Below, in pieces: positions 8,959-19,243 of a stretch of 64,000 nt of DNA. A program made the position numbers and the translations under genes. The stretch covers positions 2,790,001 through 2,854,000 of the forward strand of contig NZ_CP041216.1 in the NCBI RefSeq assembly GCF_020511155.1, written 5' to 3'. Every line of letters begins with the position of its first letter. Position 1 is the first letter of the stretch. A model generated the notes under the pieces. The model was not told the origin of the DNA. It searched no databases and saw only the letters and a program-made list of their open reading frames with translations. This DNA comes from Shewanella glacialimarina (GTDB lineage Bacteria; Pseudomonadota; Gammaproteobacteria; Enterobacterales; Shewanellaceae).

Positions 8959-9027
8959 ATGACACACTTTATCGCTTCTCAAAACATTACATGGTGGTGG
9001 CACTTCCCAAATTATCGGGTTGTGTGA
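8959..9027 (+). CDS. trpL: trp operon leader peptide with three consecutive Trp codons
   Basis: A short open frame of 22 codons encodes a peptide with three adjacent tryptophans (TGG TGG TGG at 8992-9000), ending in TGA at 9025. Another in-frame ATG lies nine bases upstream (8950), so the peptide may be three residues longer. Ribosome stalling at these codons when charged tRNA-Trp is scarce would let the nascent RNA avoid the terminator at 9061-9098. This is the classical attenuation arrangement, and its place between the divergent promoter region and trpE fits. No strong Shine-Dalgarno is visible before either ATG. Confidence 0.88.
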   Translation: MTHFIASQNITWWWHFPNYRVV

Positions 9028-9060
9028 AGCGTTGCGCTCATTTTAAGAGACAAAATTTTA

Positions 9061-9098
9061 CAAGAAAGCCCGCAGAGATGTGGGCTTTCTTGTTATTT
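9061..9098 (+). terminator. trp attenuator (Rho-independent terminator)
   Basis: A perfect 10-bp stem (AAGAAAGCCC with GGGCTTTCTT) and 10-base loop, followed by a T-rich tail (TGTTATTT), lies 34 bp past the leader stop and 115 bp before trpE. It is the terminator arm of the attenuator. A small hairpin AGCG-TTG-CGCT at 9028-9038 may be part of the competing fold; I could not define the antiterminator exactly by eye. Confidence 0.88.
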
Positions 9099-9212
9099 GG
9101 CCCACGCTCAGAGGCTGAATAATGATAATAATTTAGCGATGTATTTATTTAAGCGGTCATTCATTCCCCCTTAGATAACTTAATCGACACAGAATCAAAC
9201 GAAGGCAGCACT

Positions 9213-10775
9213 ATGAAACATGATCAAATAGCCCAGGTTAACACGGTAAAGCAGCCATTGACCTATCATGCAGACCCTTTAAGTCTTTATGAGCACGTCA
9301 CCCAAAATGCCCCACATACTATGTTGTTGGAATCAGCTGAAATTGAGAGTAAAGACCATCTTAAAAGTATCGTATTAACCCACGCAGCGTTAATGATCCG
9401 GTGTGATAGTTATCAGCTAACGTTTACAGCCTTGAGTGCAAACGGCCAAAGTTTACTCAGCCCTATAGATGAATACTTTGCGGCGCAATTTAGTAGTCAC
9501 AATAAGTTAGCCGATAATAGTTTAGTTATTCAATTAACCAAGGCCACCAGTCTGCAAGATGAAGATGCCCGGTTAAAATCAACGTCTCCGCTTGATGGTT
9601 TACGGGCACTGGTTAACCATATTCATACCGACACATCGCCTCAATTTGAAGACCTATTCTTAGGCGGCGTGCTTGCATATGACTTAATTGATACCGTTGA
9701 ACCATTGCCTATGGTGCCTAATGCCAGTAATGAATGTCCTGATTATTTATTTTATCTCGCTGAAACCCTTATATTGATTGATCACAAGCTACAAAAAGCC
9801 GATATCATCAGTCAACAGTTTAACCAAGATACTGCGGTTACATCGCTGCTTACTGCGCAACGAAAACAGATAATAACCCAGTGCCAAACCATTGCAGCAG
9901 CAAAGCCGTTAGTGACTATCAACACCACTGAAACGGTTAACATTAGCGATGAAGAATACAAAAAGACCGTTATCGATTTAAAAGAACACATCGTTGCCGG
10001 TGATATTTTCCAAGTGGTGCCATCACGTAGCTTTAGTTTGCCTTGCCCCAATACACTCGGCGCTTATCGTGCATTACGTAAAACCAATCCTAGCCCTTAT
10101 ATGTTTTATTTTCGTGGTGCAGATTTCACCTTATTTGGCGCTTCCCCTGAGTCAGCACTGAAGTATGAGGCGGCTAATAATCAGGTTGAAGTTTACCCTA
10201 TTGCGGGTACTCGTAAGCGCGGAAAAACACCTGAGGGAGAAATTGATTTTGATCTAGACAGTCGTATTGAATTGGAACTGCGTTTAGATAAAAAAGAGTT
10301 ATCAGAGCATCTTATGCTGGTTGACTTAGCCCGCAACGATATTGCCCGCATTAGCCTAAGTGGTAGCCGCAAAGTCCCTGAGCTTTTGAAAGTTGACCGT
10401 TACTCCCATGTGATGCACTTGGTCAGCCGCGTAACTGGTCAACTGAGGGGAGATTTAGACGCGCTACACGCCTATCAAGCGTGTATGAATATGGGCACGT
10501 TAGTCGGCGCGCCAAAAGTACGCGCATCACAGTTAGTCCGTCAGGCAGAGCAAGCTCGCAGAGGCAGTTATGGCGGCGCCGTGGGTTACTTAAATGGCCT
10601 GGGCGATATGGATACCTGTATTGTGATCCGTTCAGCTTTTGTTAAAAATGATATTGCTCATATTCAAGCTGGTGCCGGGGTGGTATTTGATTCAGACCCA
10701 CAAGCTGAAGCTGATGAAACCCGCCAAAAAGCACAGGCCGTGATCACCGCAATTAAACTAGGAGGCGGACTATGA
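9213..10775 (+). CDS. trpE: Anthranilate synthase component I
   Basis: TrpE of 520 residues converts chorismate and ammonia to anthranilate with TrpG. The chorismate-binding domain is seen in GDIFQVVPSRSF, YMFYFRGADFTLFGASPES, PIAGTRKRG, ELLKVDRYSHVMHLVSRVTGQL and YGGAVGYLNGLGDMDTCI. The N-terminal LLESAEIESK element matches the tryptophan feedback site of the family. AAGG lies eight bases before the ATG. Its stop overlaps the trpG start. It is the first structural gene behind the attenuator. Confidence 0.97.
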   Translation: MKHDQIAQVNTVKQPLTYHADPLSLYEHVTQNAPHTMLLESAEIESKDHLKSIVLTHAALMIRCDSYQLTFTALSANGQSLLSPIDEYFAAQFSSHNKLADNSLVIQLTKATSLQDEDARLKSTSPLDGLRALVNHIHTDTSPQFEDLFLGGVLAYDLIDTVEPLPMVPNASNECPDYLFYLAETLILIDHKLQKADIISQQFNQDTAVTSLLTAQRKQIITQCQTIAAAKPLVTINTTETVNISDEEYKKTVIDLKEHIVAGDIFQVVPSRSFSLPCPNTLGAYRALRKTNPSPYMFYFRGADFTLFGASPESALKYEAANNQVEVYPIAGTRKRGKTPEGEIDFDLDSRIELELRLDKKELSEHLMLVDLARNDIARISLSGSRKVPELLKVDRYSHVMHLVSRVTGQLRGDLDALHAYQACMNMGTLVGAPKVRASQLVRQAEQARRGSYGGAVGYLNGLGDMDTCIVIRSAFVKNDIAHIQAGAGVVFDSDPQAEADETRQKAQAVITAIKLGGGL

Positions 10776-11428
10776 TAAATTCTAACGGCTTAGATAAACA
10801 AAACGCCACTCAGTACACTCAAAAAATGAAACTGTATTTACTCGATAACTTTGACTCTTTTACCTATAACCTGGTTGATCAATTCAGAAGCCTGGGTTTT
10901 GAAGTGGTTATTTACCGGAATGACGTTAGCGCCGAATATTTGGCAGAAAAGCTATTGAATGAAACCCAGCAAGCCGCATTGGTGTTATCACCCGGCCCTG
11001 GTGCGCCGCACGAAGCGGGCTGCATGATGGCATTAATTGGTAAAGTGGCGGGCAAAGTGCCTATGTTAGGTATTTGTCTTGGTCACCAAGCCATGGTGGA
11101 ATATTACGGTGGAAAAGTAGAGCGCGCACCTTTTGTAGTGCACGGTAAAGCCAGCCCGACAGTGCATAACGGTCAAGGTGTATTTGCCAACCTTCCCTCA
11201 CCTTTACCCGTTGCCCGTTATCACAGTTTAGTGGCGACAAGAGTACCTGATTGCCTTGATATTATTGCCACCACAGATGATATGCCAATGGCGATTTTAC
11301 ATGATGCCCACAAGGCAGTGGGATTCCAATTTCATCCAGAATCAATTTTAACCACTCTTGGCAGTCAATTACTGACCCAAACACTGACGTATTTAACCAC
11401 GACCTCGATGTCTCAAGGAGGCCAATAA
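10772..11428 (+). CDS. trpG: Anthranilate synthase component II (glutamine amidotransferase)
   Basis: Class I glutamine amidotransferase of 218 residues supplying ammonia to TrpE. It has the oxyanion motif LSPGPGAPHEAG, the nucleophile Cys in GICLGHQAM, and the His-Glu pair in FQFHPES. The start overlaps the trpE stop (ATGA) and has a perfect AGGAGG seven bases upstream, which supports this start over the internal ATG before KLYLLDNFDSFTYN. It is not fused to trpD, unlike E. coli, and resembles the Vibrio/Shewanella arrangement. Confidence 0.96.
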   Translation: MINSNGLDKQNATQYTQKMKLYLLDNFDSFTYNLVDQFRSLGFEVVIYRNDVSAEYLAEKLLNETQQAALVLSPGPGAPHEAGCMMALIGKVAGKVPMLGICLGHQAMVEYYGGKVERAPFVVHGKASPTVHNGQGVFANLPSPLPVARYHSLVATRVPDCLDIIATTDDMPMAILHDAHKAVGFQFHPESILTTLGSQLLTQTLTYLTTTSMSQGGQ

Positions 11429-12504
11429 TGTCTATGCCAACTGAATCAATGCAAACGCTGTTTGATAGCTTGTATCAAGGAAATGCGTTAACCCGTCAGC
11501 AAAGTGCCAGTTTATTTGCCAGCATAGTGGCTGGTGAAATGGACCCAGTCACTATGGCGGGAATGTTAGTCGCATTAAAAATGCGCGGCGAAACCATAGA
11601 TGAAATCACCGGTGCTGCAGATGCATTACGTCAAGCGGCTAAAGCTTTTCCTCGCAGCAATCAATCTATTATTTCTGGAGTGGTTGATATTGTCGGCACC
11701 GGTGGTGATGGATTTAACACCATCAATATATCAACCACAGCGGCTTTTGTTGCAGCTGCAGCTGGCGCTAAAGTGGCCAAACACGGTAATCGCGGCGTAT
11801 CAAGTAAATCAGGATCGTCAGATCTACTTACCCATTGTGGTATTGGCTTGACCATGACACCTGAGGCCTCAAGTCACTGTATTGACACGCTCGGATTATG
11901 TTTCTTATTCGCACCGCATTACCATGCGGGAGTACGTCATGCAGTACCTGTTCGCCAGGCACTAAAAACTCGCACCATATTTAACATTCTTGGGCCATTA
12001 ATTAATCCGGCAAAACCTGAGTTTATGCTGCTTGGGGTGTATTCTCCTAAATTGTTAGCCCCTATCGTTAATGTGCTCAATGGATTGGGCGTAAAGCGCG
12101 CCATGGTTGTTCATGGTAGCGGCTTAGATGAAGTGGCTTTACACGGTGATACTCAAGTGGCTGAGCTAAACAATGGTGATATTCGCTTTTATACCCTAAC
12201 GCCGGAAGAATTAGGCGTAACCAGAGCGGATATCAATTTATTAACCGGCGGTGAACCAAGTGAAAACGCCCAAATAACCCAAGCTATTTTGCAGGGTAAA
12301 GGCGAGACTGCACAACGTGATGCTGTAGCGATTAATGCCGGTTGTGCCCTTTATATCAGTGGTGTTGCTGACTCAGTTCAAGCGGGAACTCAGCTGGCGC
12401 TAACTACCTTAGCTAGCGGTAAAGCGCACCAGGTACTGACACAATTAGCAACCATAAGCCAAGCTACTGAGCAAGCTCAAGTGCACGCGCAAACTCAAGG
12501 GTAA
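11428..12504 (+). CDS. trpD: Anthranilate phosphoribosyltransferase
   Basis: TrpD of 358 residues transfers phosphoribose from PRPP to anthranilate. The PRPP/Mg site GTGGDGFNTINISTTAAFVAAAAGAKVAKHGNRGVSS and NILGPLINPAKPEFMLLGVYSP are complete. The ATG shares one base with the trpG TAA and has AAGGAGG upstream, so translation is coupled. It ends with a Gln/Ala-rich tail six bp before trpCF. Confidence 0.97.
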   Translation: MSMPTESMQTLFDSLYQGNALTRQQSASLFASIVAGEMDPVTMAGMLVALKMRGETIDEITGAADALRQAAKAFPRSNQSIISGVVDIVGTGGDGFNTINISTTAAFVAAAAGAKVAKHGNRGVSSKSGSSDLLTHCGIGLTMTPEASSHCIDTLGLCFLFAPHYHAGVRHAVPVRQALKTRTIFNILGPLINPAKPEFMLLGVYSPKLLAPIVNVLNGLGVKRAMVVHGSGLDEVALHGDTQVAELNNGDIRFYTLTPEELGVTRADINLLTGGEPSENAQITQAILQGKGETAQRDAVAINAGCALYISGVADSVQAGTQLALTTLASGKAHQVLTQLATISQATEQAQVHAQTQG

Positions 12505-12510
12505 TGACAA

Positions 12511-13929
12511 ATGAATCAAGCTAATCTATCACCAAAAGAAAGTAATGTATTAACTAAAATAGTGGATACCAAAGTCGCCCATATTGCCGCACTTAAGCTG
12601 CGTTTTCCAGAAGCGACATTACAACCCAAAACATCTGACCGCAGTTTATTTGAGGCGCTAAAACAGCCTAATGCGCAATATATATTTGAGTGTAAAAAAG
12701 CCAGTCCATCAAAAGGGGTTATTCGTCCAGTATTTGATGTTGATGCCATTGCTGATACCTATACCAAGTATGCAGCGGGTATTTCAGTACTCACCGACGA
12801 AGAGTTCTTTCAAGGTGATATGGATTATATTCCTCAAGTACGCGCCCGTGTTACTCAGCCTATTTTATGTAAAGACTTTTTTGTTGATGTATACCAGGTC
12901 AAATTAGCTGCCCATCAGGGCGCTGACGCAATACTGTTAATGCTTTCGGTGCTCGATGATGAACAATACCGACTACTAGCTGAAGAAGCTGCAAAGTATC
13001 AATTAGATACATTGACCGAAGTCAGTAATGAAGACGAATTACACCGAGCGATTGATCTTAATGCGCCTATTATTGGTATCAACAACCGTAACTTACGTGA
13101 TTTATCGACAGATTTGGCTACTACAGAACAATTAGCGCCGCATATTCCAGCGGATCGGGTAGTGATAAGTGAATCAGGCATTTACTCGCATGACCAGATA
13201 AAACGACTCAACCCTTTGGTTGACGGTTACTTGGTTGGCAGCTCAATTATGGCGCAAGAGGATATCGATTTAGCGTGTCGTCAGTTATTATTTGGCAACA
13301 ACAAAGTCTGTGGCTTAACTCGTATTGAAGATATTAAAGCCGTCGCCGATTTAGGCGGTGTTTATGGCGGCTTAATTTTTTATCCTAAATCACCACGCGC
13401 AGTCGATTTACCCCAAGCTAAAGTCTTGGTGGACCAAATGGGTGTTCAGGGCATTAGCCTTAATATGGTAGGTGTATTTGTCAATGCTGACACACAAGAA
13501 ATAGTCGAAGCCGCTAACACCTTAGCGTTACATGCGGTGCAATTACACGGTAGCGAAACAGAACTTGAAATAGCCGCATTAGCTGAGCAGTTTAGCGGTT
13601 TAAATATTAATTGTGCTATTTGGAAAGCCATTGCCGTTGACAGTACCTGTGGCGACATTGGTGTTACGCCAAAAGGCGTAGACCGTTACTTGTATGATAG
13701 TAAGAATGAGAATCGATTTGGCGGCACGGGTCAAGCTTTTAACTGGCAATTATCTATCGAAAATAAAGATCAAGCTATGCTAGCGGGTGGCTTAAATGCC
13801 GGTAATGCTTACGAAGCCAGCCAGCAAGGGTTCTACGGATTAGACTTTAACTCAGGTGTAGAATCACACCCTGGTCAAAAGGAATATTCATTATTGGCAC
13901 AGGTATTTAGCAACCTGAGACGCAACTAA
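12511..13929 (+). CDS. trpCF: Bifunctional indole-3-glycerol phosphate synthase / phosphoribosylanthranilate isomerase
   Basis: A 472-residue fusion of two TIM barrels. The N-terminal half is TrpC: FECKKASPSKGVIR, PILCKDFFVDVYQV, TEVSNEDEL, IGINNRNLRDLSTDL and VISESGIYS. The C-terminal half is TrpF: KVCGLTRIEDIKAVADLGGVYGGLIFYPKSPR, VQLHG, and FGGTGQAFNW. The order C-F is the usual enterobacterial/Shewanella fusion. It catalyses two successive steps, isomerisation of PRA to CdRP and ring closure to indole-glycerol phosphate. Confidence 0.96.
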   Translation: MNQANLSPKESNVLTKIVDTKVAHIAALKLRFPEATLQPKTSDRSLFEALKQPNAQYIFECKKASPSKGVIRPVFDVDAIADTYTKYAAGISVLTDEEFFQGDMDYIPQVRARVTQPILCKDFFVDVYQVKLAAHQGADAILLMLSVLDDEQYRLLAEEAAKYQLDTLTEVSNEDELHRAIDLNAPIIGINNRNLRDLSTDLATTEQLAPHIPADRVVISESGIYSHDQIKRLNPLVDGYLVGSSIMAQEDIDLACRQLLFGNNKVCGLTRIEDIKAVADLGGVYGGLIFYPKSPRAVDLPQAKVLVDQMGVQGISLNMVGVFVNADTQEIVEAANTLALHAVQLHGSETELEIAALAEQFSGLNINCAIWKAIAVDSTCGDIGVTPKGVDRYLYDSKNENRFGGTGQAFNWQLSIENKDQAMLAGGLNAGNAYEASQQGFYGLDFNSGVESHPGQKEYSLLAQVFSNLRRN

Positions 13930-14001
13930 CATAGCTAGCAGTAACTAGATGTACATAGTCATCAATGACTCACAGTAAAGATTAGTAGAACTCATTTAGG
14001 G

Positions 14002-14023
14002 TATCGCTGTTTAACTAGCGATA
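14002..14023. repeat. Perfect inverted repeat in the trpCF-trpB gap
   Basis: Arms TATCGCT and AGCGATA (7 bp, perfect) flank an 8-base spacer in the 169-bp gap between trpCF and trpB. There is no T-run, so it is not a terminator. It could be an operator, an RNA processing hairpin, or chance. The gap is unusual because the other trp genes overlap or nearly touch. Confidence 0.5.
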
Positions 14024-14098
14024 TTCACAAATATCCGATTTTAACTTCGAATCGACAACTGACTCAAAAACAGAATCTATTTAGCAACAGGACACATT

Positions 14099-15304
14099 AT
14101 GGACGAGCTCAAGCTTAACCCTTATTTCGGCGAATATGGCGGTATGTATGTACCACAGATTCTAGTACCAGCTTTAAAGCAATTAGAAACTGCCTTTGTA
14201 GAAGCTCAACAAGACCCTGAGTTTCAAGCTGAGTTTACTGACCTGCTAAAAAACTATGCGGGTCGCCCAACAGCGCTGACACTTACCCGTAATTTAAGCC
14301 CTAACCCATTAGTAAAAATCTATCTTAAAAGAGAAGATTTGCTCCACGGCGGTGCCCATAAAACCAACCAGGTATTGGGTCAAGCATTATTGGCTAAGCG
14401 CATGGGTAAGAAAGAAATTATTGCTGAAACCGGTGCCGGCCAACACGGCGTAGCAACCGCCCTAGCCTGTGCGTTATTAGATCTTAAATGTAAAGTTTAC
14501 ATGGGTGCAAAAGACATTGAACGTCAATCACCAAACGTATTTAGAATGAAATTAATGGGGGCTGAGGTGGTACCTGTGACGTCTGGTTCATCCACCCTAA
14601 AAGATGCTTGTAACGAAGCAATGCGTGATTGGTCTGGCAGCTACGATAAAGCACATTACCTTTTAGGTACTGCAGCTGGCCCTCATCCATTCCCGACCAT
14701 AGTGCGTGAATTTCAGCGTATTATTGGTGAAGAAACCAAAAGGCAAATTCTTGAAAAAGAAGGTCGCCTTCCGGATGCTGTTATTGCCTGTGTTGGCGGT
14801 GGTTCAAACGCTATTGGTATGTTTGCTGACTTTATCGATGAACCGTCAGTTGAACTTATTGGTGTCGAACCAGCAGGTAAAGGCATTGATACCCCCATGC
14901 ACGGCGCCCCGCTTAAACACGGTAAAACCGGTATTTTCTTTGGTATGAAAGCCCCACTAATGCAAGACAGTCATGGTCAAATTGAAGAGTCTTATTCAGT
15001 TTCTGCCGGACTTGATTTCCCCTCTGTTGGTCCACAACATGCACACCTTAATGCCATTGGTCGTGCTAGATATGAGTCAGCAACCGATGATGAAGCATTA
15101 GAAATGTTCCAAGTATTGGCCCGTAAAGAAGGTATTATTCCTGCGCTTGAGTCCGCTCACGCACTTGCCTATGCAGTGCGACTAGCAAAAGAAGCCACCA
15201 AAGAAACCATTTTAGTGGTCAACTTATCAGGTCGTGGTGACAAGGATATTTTCACCGTAGCAGACATTTTAGCAGCCAAAGCACAGGAGAGCGGCAATGA
15301 GTAA
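14099..15304 (+). CDS. trpB: Tryptophan synthase beta chain
   Basis: TrpB of 401 residues condenses indole and serine using PLP. The PLP lysine lies in [31 protein letters not shown] binds substrate carboxylate and [10 protein letters not shown] holds the phosphate. AGGA precedes the ATG by seven bases. The stop overlaps the start of trpA, as usual for these subunits of one complex. Confidence 0.97.
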   Translation: MDELKLNPYFGEYGGMYVPQILVPALKQLETAFVEAQQDPEFQAEFTDLLKNYAGRPTALTLTRNLSPNPLVKIYLKREDLLHGGAHKTNQVLGQALLAKRMGKKEIIAETGAGQHGVATALACALLDLKCKVYMGAKDIERQSPNVFRMKLMGAEVVPVTSGSSTLKDACNEAMRDWSGSYDKAHYLLGTAAGPHPFPTIVREFQRIIGEETKRQILEKEGRLPDAVIACVGGGSNAIGMFADFIDEPSVELIGVEPAGKGIDTPMHGAPLKHGKTGIFFGMKAPLMQDSHGQIEESYSVSAGLDFPSVGPQHAHLNAIGRARYESATDDEALEMFQVLARKEGIIPALESAHALAYAVRLAKEATKETILVVNLSGRGDKDIFTVADILAAKAQESGNE

Positions 15305-16106
15305 TCGATATCAGGCAGTCTTTGCGGCGTTAAAAGCAAAAAAACAAGGTGCCTTTGTCCCCTTTGTGACCATTGGTGACCCTAGTTTAGATATTTCTTT
15401 TAATATCATTAAAACCTTAGTTGAAAGTGGTGCTGATGCGCTGGAGTTAGGATTTCCATTTTCAGACCCACTTGCTGATGGCCCGGTTATTCAAGGCGCT
15501 AATTTGCGCTCGCTAGCAGCAGGCACCACACCTGACGACTGCTTTGAATTAATCGCTAAGGTTCGTGTGCTTTATCCAGAGTTGCCGATTGGCTTATTAC
15601 TGTATGCTAACTTAGTATTTTCAAATGGTATTGATCAATTTTATACCAAAGCACAGGCAGCGGGTGTCGACTCAGTACTAATTGCCGATGTACCGATAGA
15701 AGAATCTGCCCCCTTTATTGCAGCAGCTAAACAGCACAATATAGCGCCAATATTTATTGCGCCGCCAAATGCAAACAGCGACACATTAAAACAGGTAAGT
15801 GAATTAGGTGAAGGTTACACCTACTTATTATCTCGTGCTGGCGTAACAGGCACTGAGTCTAAAGCAGGCGCACCAGTTGAACTTATTCTGGCAAAATTAG
15901 TTGAATTTAATGCGCCGCCACCGCTATTGGGCTTTGGTATTGCAGAGCCCGAGCAGGTCAAAGAAGCGATCAAAGCCGGTGCTGCGGGTGCTATATCAGG
16001 CTCAGCTGTGGTTAAAATCATTGAAACTCATCAACATGATGAAGCAAAATTACTGGCAACACTGGGCGAGTTTACCAAAAACATGAAAGCTGCCACGGCT
16101 TATTAA
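15297..16106 (+). CDS. trpA: Tryptophan synthase alpha chain
   Basis: TrpA of 269 residues cleaves indole-glycerol phosphate and passes indole to TrpB. Typical motifs are [31 protein letters not shown] (with the catalytic Glu and Asp), [24 protein letters not shown] and [11 protein letters not shown]. It overlaps trpB by eight bases and ends the operon before a clear terminator. Confidence 0.97.
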   Translation: MSNRYQAVFAALKAKKQGAFVPFVTIGDPSLDISFNIIKTLVESGADALELGFPFSDPLADGPVIQGANLRSLAAGTTPDDCFELIAKVRVLYPELPIGLLLYANLVFSNGIDQFYTKAQAAGVDSVLIADVPIEESAPFIAAAKQHNIAPIFIAPPNANSDTLKQVSELGEGYTYLLSRAGVTGTESKAGAPVELILAKLVEFNAPPPLLGFGIAEPEQVKEAIKAGAAGAISGSAVVKIIETHQHDEAKLLATLGEFTKNMKAATAY

Positions 16107-16149
16107 GTAAACCTAATTAGCTAATTATTATTGGAATAGATAGAATATT

Positions 16150-16176
16150 GGAGCCGCTAAAGGCTCCATTATTTTT
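16150..16176 (+). terminator. trp operon terminator
   Basis: Hairpin GGAGCC-GCTAAA-GGCTCC followed by ATTATTTTT, 43 bp past the trpA stop. Confidence 0.85.
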
Positions 16177-16220
16177 ACACTGCTATACTGATTTAAAAGA
16201 CTAAAATTGAAAAGGACCCC

Positions 16221-17120
16221 ATGGCTAAAACTGTATTGTATTTAATGATATCGATAGGCTTACTGCTCTTTGTTAACGGAGAAGCTGAGGCCATCGACAT
16301 TGAAGAAATCACTGAAGTGAAATATAATTTATCGGTGCAGTTTGTCGACCCTAAACAAGCCTATTATATTGCTTTACTTGAACTGGCTTTACAAAGAAGT
16401 CAATCAAAGTACGGCGCTTACAAAATGACACCTGTGGTTATCGAAATGCCACAAGCCCGTACCATCAAATTAGTTGAATCGAACCAGCATATCGACATTG
16501 TGTGGACCATGACCTCTATTGAACGAGAAAACCAGCTGCAAGCAGTTTATATACCGTTACTTAAAGGCTTAATGGGTTATCGTATTGGTATCATACGCAA
16601 AGGCGAACAAAGTCGTTTTAATGGGATAAATTCCCTAACTGAATTTAAACGTATTCTTATTGGTCAAGGCTCAGACTGGCCAGATACAGATATTTTACAG
16701 CAAAATGGTTTTAGTGTTATTGCAGGTTCTGCCAGTAAATTATTAGCCATGTTAGCCAAAAATCGCTTTGACTATTTCCCCCGCGCAATACATGAACCTT
16801 GGGATGAATTGTCCCGCAGGGATGACATTGAATTAGAACAACATTTATTACTGCACTACGCTGCCCCCATTTACTTCTTTGTTAATAAGCAAAATAAACC
16901 ATTGGCTGAACGATTAGAGTTTGGGTTACGCCAAACAATTGATGATGGCAGCTTTGATGAACTACTTTTAAATCATCCTATTACAGCAGGTGTAATAGAG
17001 AAGGCTCAGTTACACAAGCGCAGACAATTTGAAATAGCCAATCCCCTTTTATCACCCAAAAGCGCGGCATTATTAAATGATGCCAAATTATGGTTAACGA
17101 CACTAGAAAGCGCTCAATAA
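16221..17120 (+). CDS. Periplasmic solute-binding-like protein
   Basis: A secreted protein of 299 residues with an N-terminal signal peptide (hydrophobic residues about 5-20, then EAEA). The body resembles the bilobed periplasmic binding fold of the family 3 type (YNLSVQFVDPKQAYYIALLELAL, IVWTMTSIEREN, DYFPRAIHEPWDEL). No permease or ATPase gene is adjacent, so an ABC transport role is not supported; Shewanella and Vibrio carry many such orphans. AAAGGA lies upstream of the ATG. Ligand and function are unknown. Confidence 0.6.
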   Translation: MAKTVLYLMISIGLLLFVNGEAEAIDIEEITEVKYNLSVQFVDPKQAYYIALLELALQRSQSKYGAYKMTPVVIEMPQARTIKLVESNQHIDIVWTMTSIERENQLQAVYIPLLKGLMGYRIGIIRKGEQSRFNGINSLTEFKRILIGQGSDWPDTDILQQNGFSVIAGSASKLLAMLAKNRFDYFPRAIHEPWDELSRRDDIELEQHLLLHYAAPIYFFVNKQNKPLAERLEFGLRQTIDDGSFDELLLNHPITAGVIEKAQLHKRRQFEIANPLLSPKSAALLNDAKLWLTTLESAQ

Positions 17121-17365
17121 CATTAAATATCAATACGATTAATCTCGACAACCTTACAGTCAACTTAATGACCACAGCTAAATTTATTGATTACCTTATC
17201 TGCCTACTGCACTTATTTTATCCATCATAATTGATGAAAAAATGTTAATTATCAAACACCATTTTAGCCGTGGTAAAGGTTCTCGATTGACCTTATTGCA
17301 TGGTACACTCTCAGCTTATTTTTTCATGCAATCGACTTTGCAGCCAACAGTGAATTTTATCTAAC

Positions 17366-17914
17366 ATGAAACAATTGCTCGATTTCTTACCCTTAGTTAT
17401 TTTTTTCGCCGTGTATAAATTTGCCGATATTTATACCGCGACAGGCGTACTTATCGCCGCCACAGCAGTACAACTTATGGTAACGTACCTACTATATAAA
17501 CAAGTAGAGAAAATGCATCTCATTACCTTCGCTATGGTAACGGTATTTGGCTCATTAACTTTGTTTTTTCATGACGATGCCTTCATAAAATGGAAAGTCA
17601 CTATCGTCTATGGACTGTTTGCCGTGGGGCTAGGTGTTAGCCAATTAATGGGCAAGTCAGCACTGAAAAGTATGCTAGGTAAAGAGATGGTTGTCCAAGA
17701 TAAGATCTGGGCTCAGGTAACCTGGTATTGGGTCAGTTTTTTCATTATTTGCGGTATCGTCAATATTTATGTCGCCTTTAGTTTACCGCTAGAAACCTGG
17801 GTTAACTTTAAGGTCTTTGGCTTAACCGCTTTAACCCTAATTAATACCGTAGTCACTGTGGTTTACTTGTTTAAACACATGGAAAACCCACCGGAAGAAC
17901 CAAAAAGCGAATAG
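17366..17914 (+). CDS. yciB: Inner membrane septation protein YciB (IspZ)
   Basis: An integral membrane protein of 182 residues with about five spans. The N-terminus [27 protein letters not shown] and the motif [22 protein letters not shown] are signatures of the YciB/IspZ family, linked to cell-envelope synthesis and septation. It sits near yciI, as in E. coli, where both are near trp. No strong Shine-Dalgarno is seen. The 245 bp upstream hold no gene. Confidence 0.93.
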   Translation: MKQLLDFLPLVIFFAVYKFADIYTATGVLIAATAVQLMVTYLLYKQVEKMHLITFAMVTVFGSLTLFFHDDAFIKWKVTIVYGLFAVGLGVSQLMGKSALKSMLGKEMVVQDKIWAQVTWYWVSFFIICGIVNIYVAFSLPLETWVNFKVFGLTALTLINTVVTVVYLFKHMENPPEEPKSE

Positions 17915-18000
17915 GGTTTAAATCGTTATTGAAAACGATTTCAGTGCGTTTTATTCAACAATGTTAAACAGCAAATTTAAGAACAAATGGAGCCTTAACT

Positions 18001-18300
18001 ATGTGGTATATGATCTCTTCTCAAGATGTTGAAAACAGTTTAGAAAAACGCTTATCAGTCCGTGCCGATCACCTTGATCGTTTACAAGCTTTAGCCGATG
18101 AAGGCCGCTTGTTAACCGCAGGCCCACATCCTGCAATCGATAATGAAAATCCAGGTGAAGCTGGGTTTACAGGTTCACTAGTGGTTGCTGATTTTGCCTC
18201 ACTAGAAGAAGCACAAGCTTGGGCCGATGTGGACCCGTATATTGCTGCAGGTGTGTATAAAAGCGTGATTGTTAAACCGTTTAAACGAGTCCTTCCATAA
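18001..18300 (+). CDS. yciI: YciI family protein
   Basis: A 99-residue alpha/beta-barrel protein of the YciI family ([27 protein letters not shown] and [33 protein letters not shown]). The exact reaction of E. coli YciI is not established; the fold resembles muconolactone isomerases. GGAG lies before the ATG. Its TAA shares a base with the xthA ATG, suggesting coupled translation. Confidence 0.92.
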   Translation: MWYMISSQDVENSLEKRLSVRADHLDRLQALADEGRLLTAGPHPAIDNENPGEAGFTGSLVVADFASLEEAQAWADVDPYIAAGVYKSVIVKPFKRVLP

Positions 18301-19109
18301 TGAAAATTGTCTCATTTAACATCAATGGTATTCGGGCGCGGTTACATCAATTACAGGCATTGATTGATAGCCACCAGCCAGACATTATTGGCTTACAAGA
18401 AACCAAAGTGCACGATGAAGCGTTTCCGTTGGCCGATGTTGAAGCCATGGGCTACAAGGTGCATTACCATGGTGGCAAAGCCCACTATGGCGTAGCTATG
18501 TTGTCTAAAGTCGAGCCTATCAAGGTCATAAAAGGTTTTGAAAGCGACAGCGACGATGCACAGCGTCGTTTAATCATCGGCCAATTTAGCCAGCCAAATG
18601 GCCGTGTATTAACTGTCATCAACGGTTACTTTCCCCAGGGTGAAAGTATTCACCATGAAACCAAGTACCCTGCTAAGCGCAAATTTTACCAAGATTTAAT
18701 GACCTACTTAACCACTCACCACACCCCAGATGAAGACATCGCTGTGATTGGTGATATCAATATTTCACCACTTGATTTAGATATCGGTATTGGTGAACCT
18801 AACGCTAAGCGTTGGTTAAAATCAGGTAAGTGTAGTTTTCAACCTGAAGAGCGTGAATGGTTAAAGACCTTATTAGACTGGGGCTTTGTTGACAGTTTCC
18901 GTCAATTACATCCAACACGTACTGAGCGTTATTCATGGTTTGATTATCGCAGCAAAGGCTTTGATGACAACCGTGGTCTGCGTATTGACGTTGTGTTAGC
19001 AACACAATCGTTAGTGGCTAATGTGGTTGAGTCTGATGTCGATTATGAGTTACGCGGCATCGAAAAACCCTCTGATCACGCTCCGATCTGGAGCACATTT
19101 AAAGCATAA
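18300..19109 (+). CDS. xthA: Exodeoxyribonuclease III
   Basis: A 269-residue endonuclease/exonuclease/phosphatase-family enzyme acting at abasic sites in base-excision repair. Active-site motifs: [24 protein letters not shown] (Glu), [14 protein letters not shown] (Asp and Asn), [19 protein letters not shown] and SDHAPIW (catalytic His). It overlaps yciI by one base and is followed by a shared terminator. Confidence 0.96.
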   Translation: MKIVSFNINGIRARLHQLQALIDSHQPDIIGLQETKVHDEAFPLADVEAMGYKVHYHGGKAHYGVAMLSKVEPIKVIKGFESDSDDAQRRLIIGQFSQPNGRVLTVINGYFPQGESIHHETKYPAKRKFYQDLMTYLTTHHTPDEDIAVIGDINISPLDLDIGIGEPNAKRWLKSGKCSFQPEEREWLKTLLDWGFVDSFRQLHPTRTERYSWFDYRSKGFDDNRGLRIDVVLATQSLVANVVESDVDYELRGIEKPSDHAPIWSTFKA

Positions 19110-19142
19110 ACAACGGCTCTAATGTTTGTGTTTTACCCCATT

Positions 19143-19177
19143 AAAAAAGGCCTAATCGATGAGATTAGGCCTTTTTT
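19143..19177. terminator. Bidirectional terminator between xthA and bioD
   Basis: A perfect 9-bp stem (GGCCTAATC / GATTAGGCC) with a 5-base loop is flanked by six As and six Ts, so it works on both strands for the convergent xthA and bioD. Confidence 0.92.
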
Positions 19178-19243
19178 GCTAATGCTATCTACAGAAATAA
19201 CACTCCGCTTTCCATATGAAAACTGAGACTATAACAACAAAGA

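Noticed and set aside
16221-17120. An amino acid ABC transporter component
   Set aside because: No permease or ATPase gene is near, and the sequence is far from typical amino acid binding proteins.
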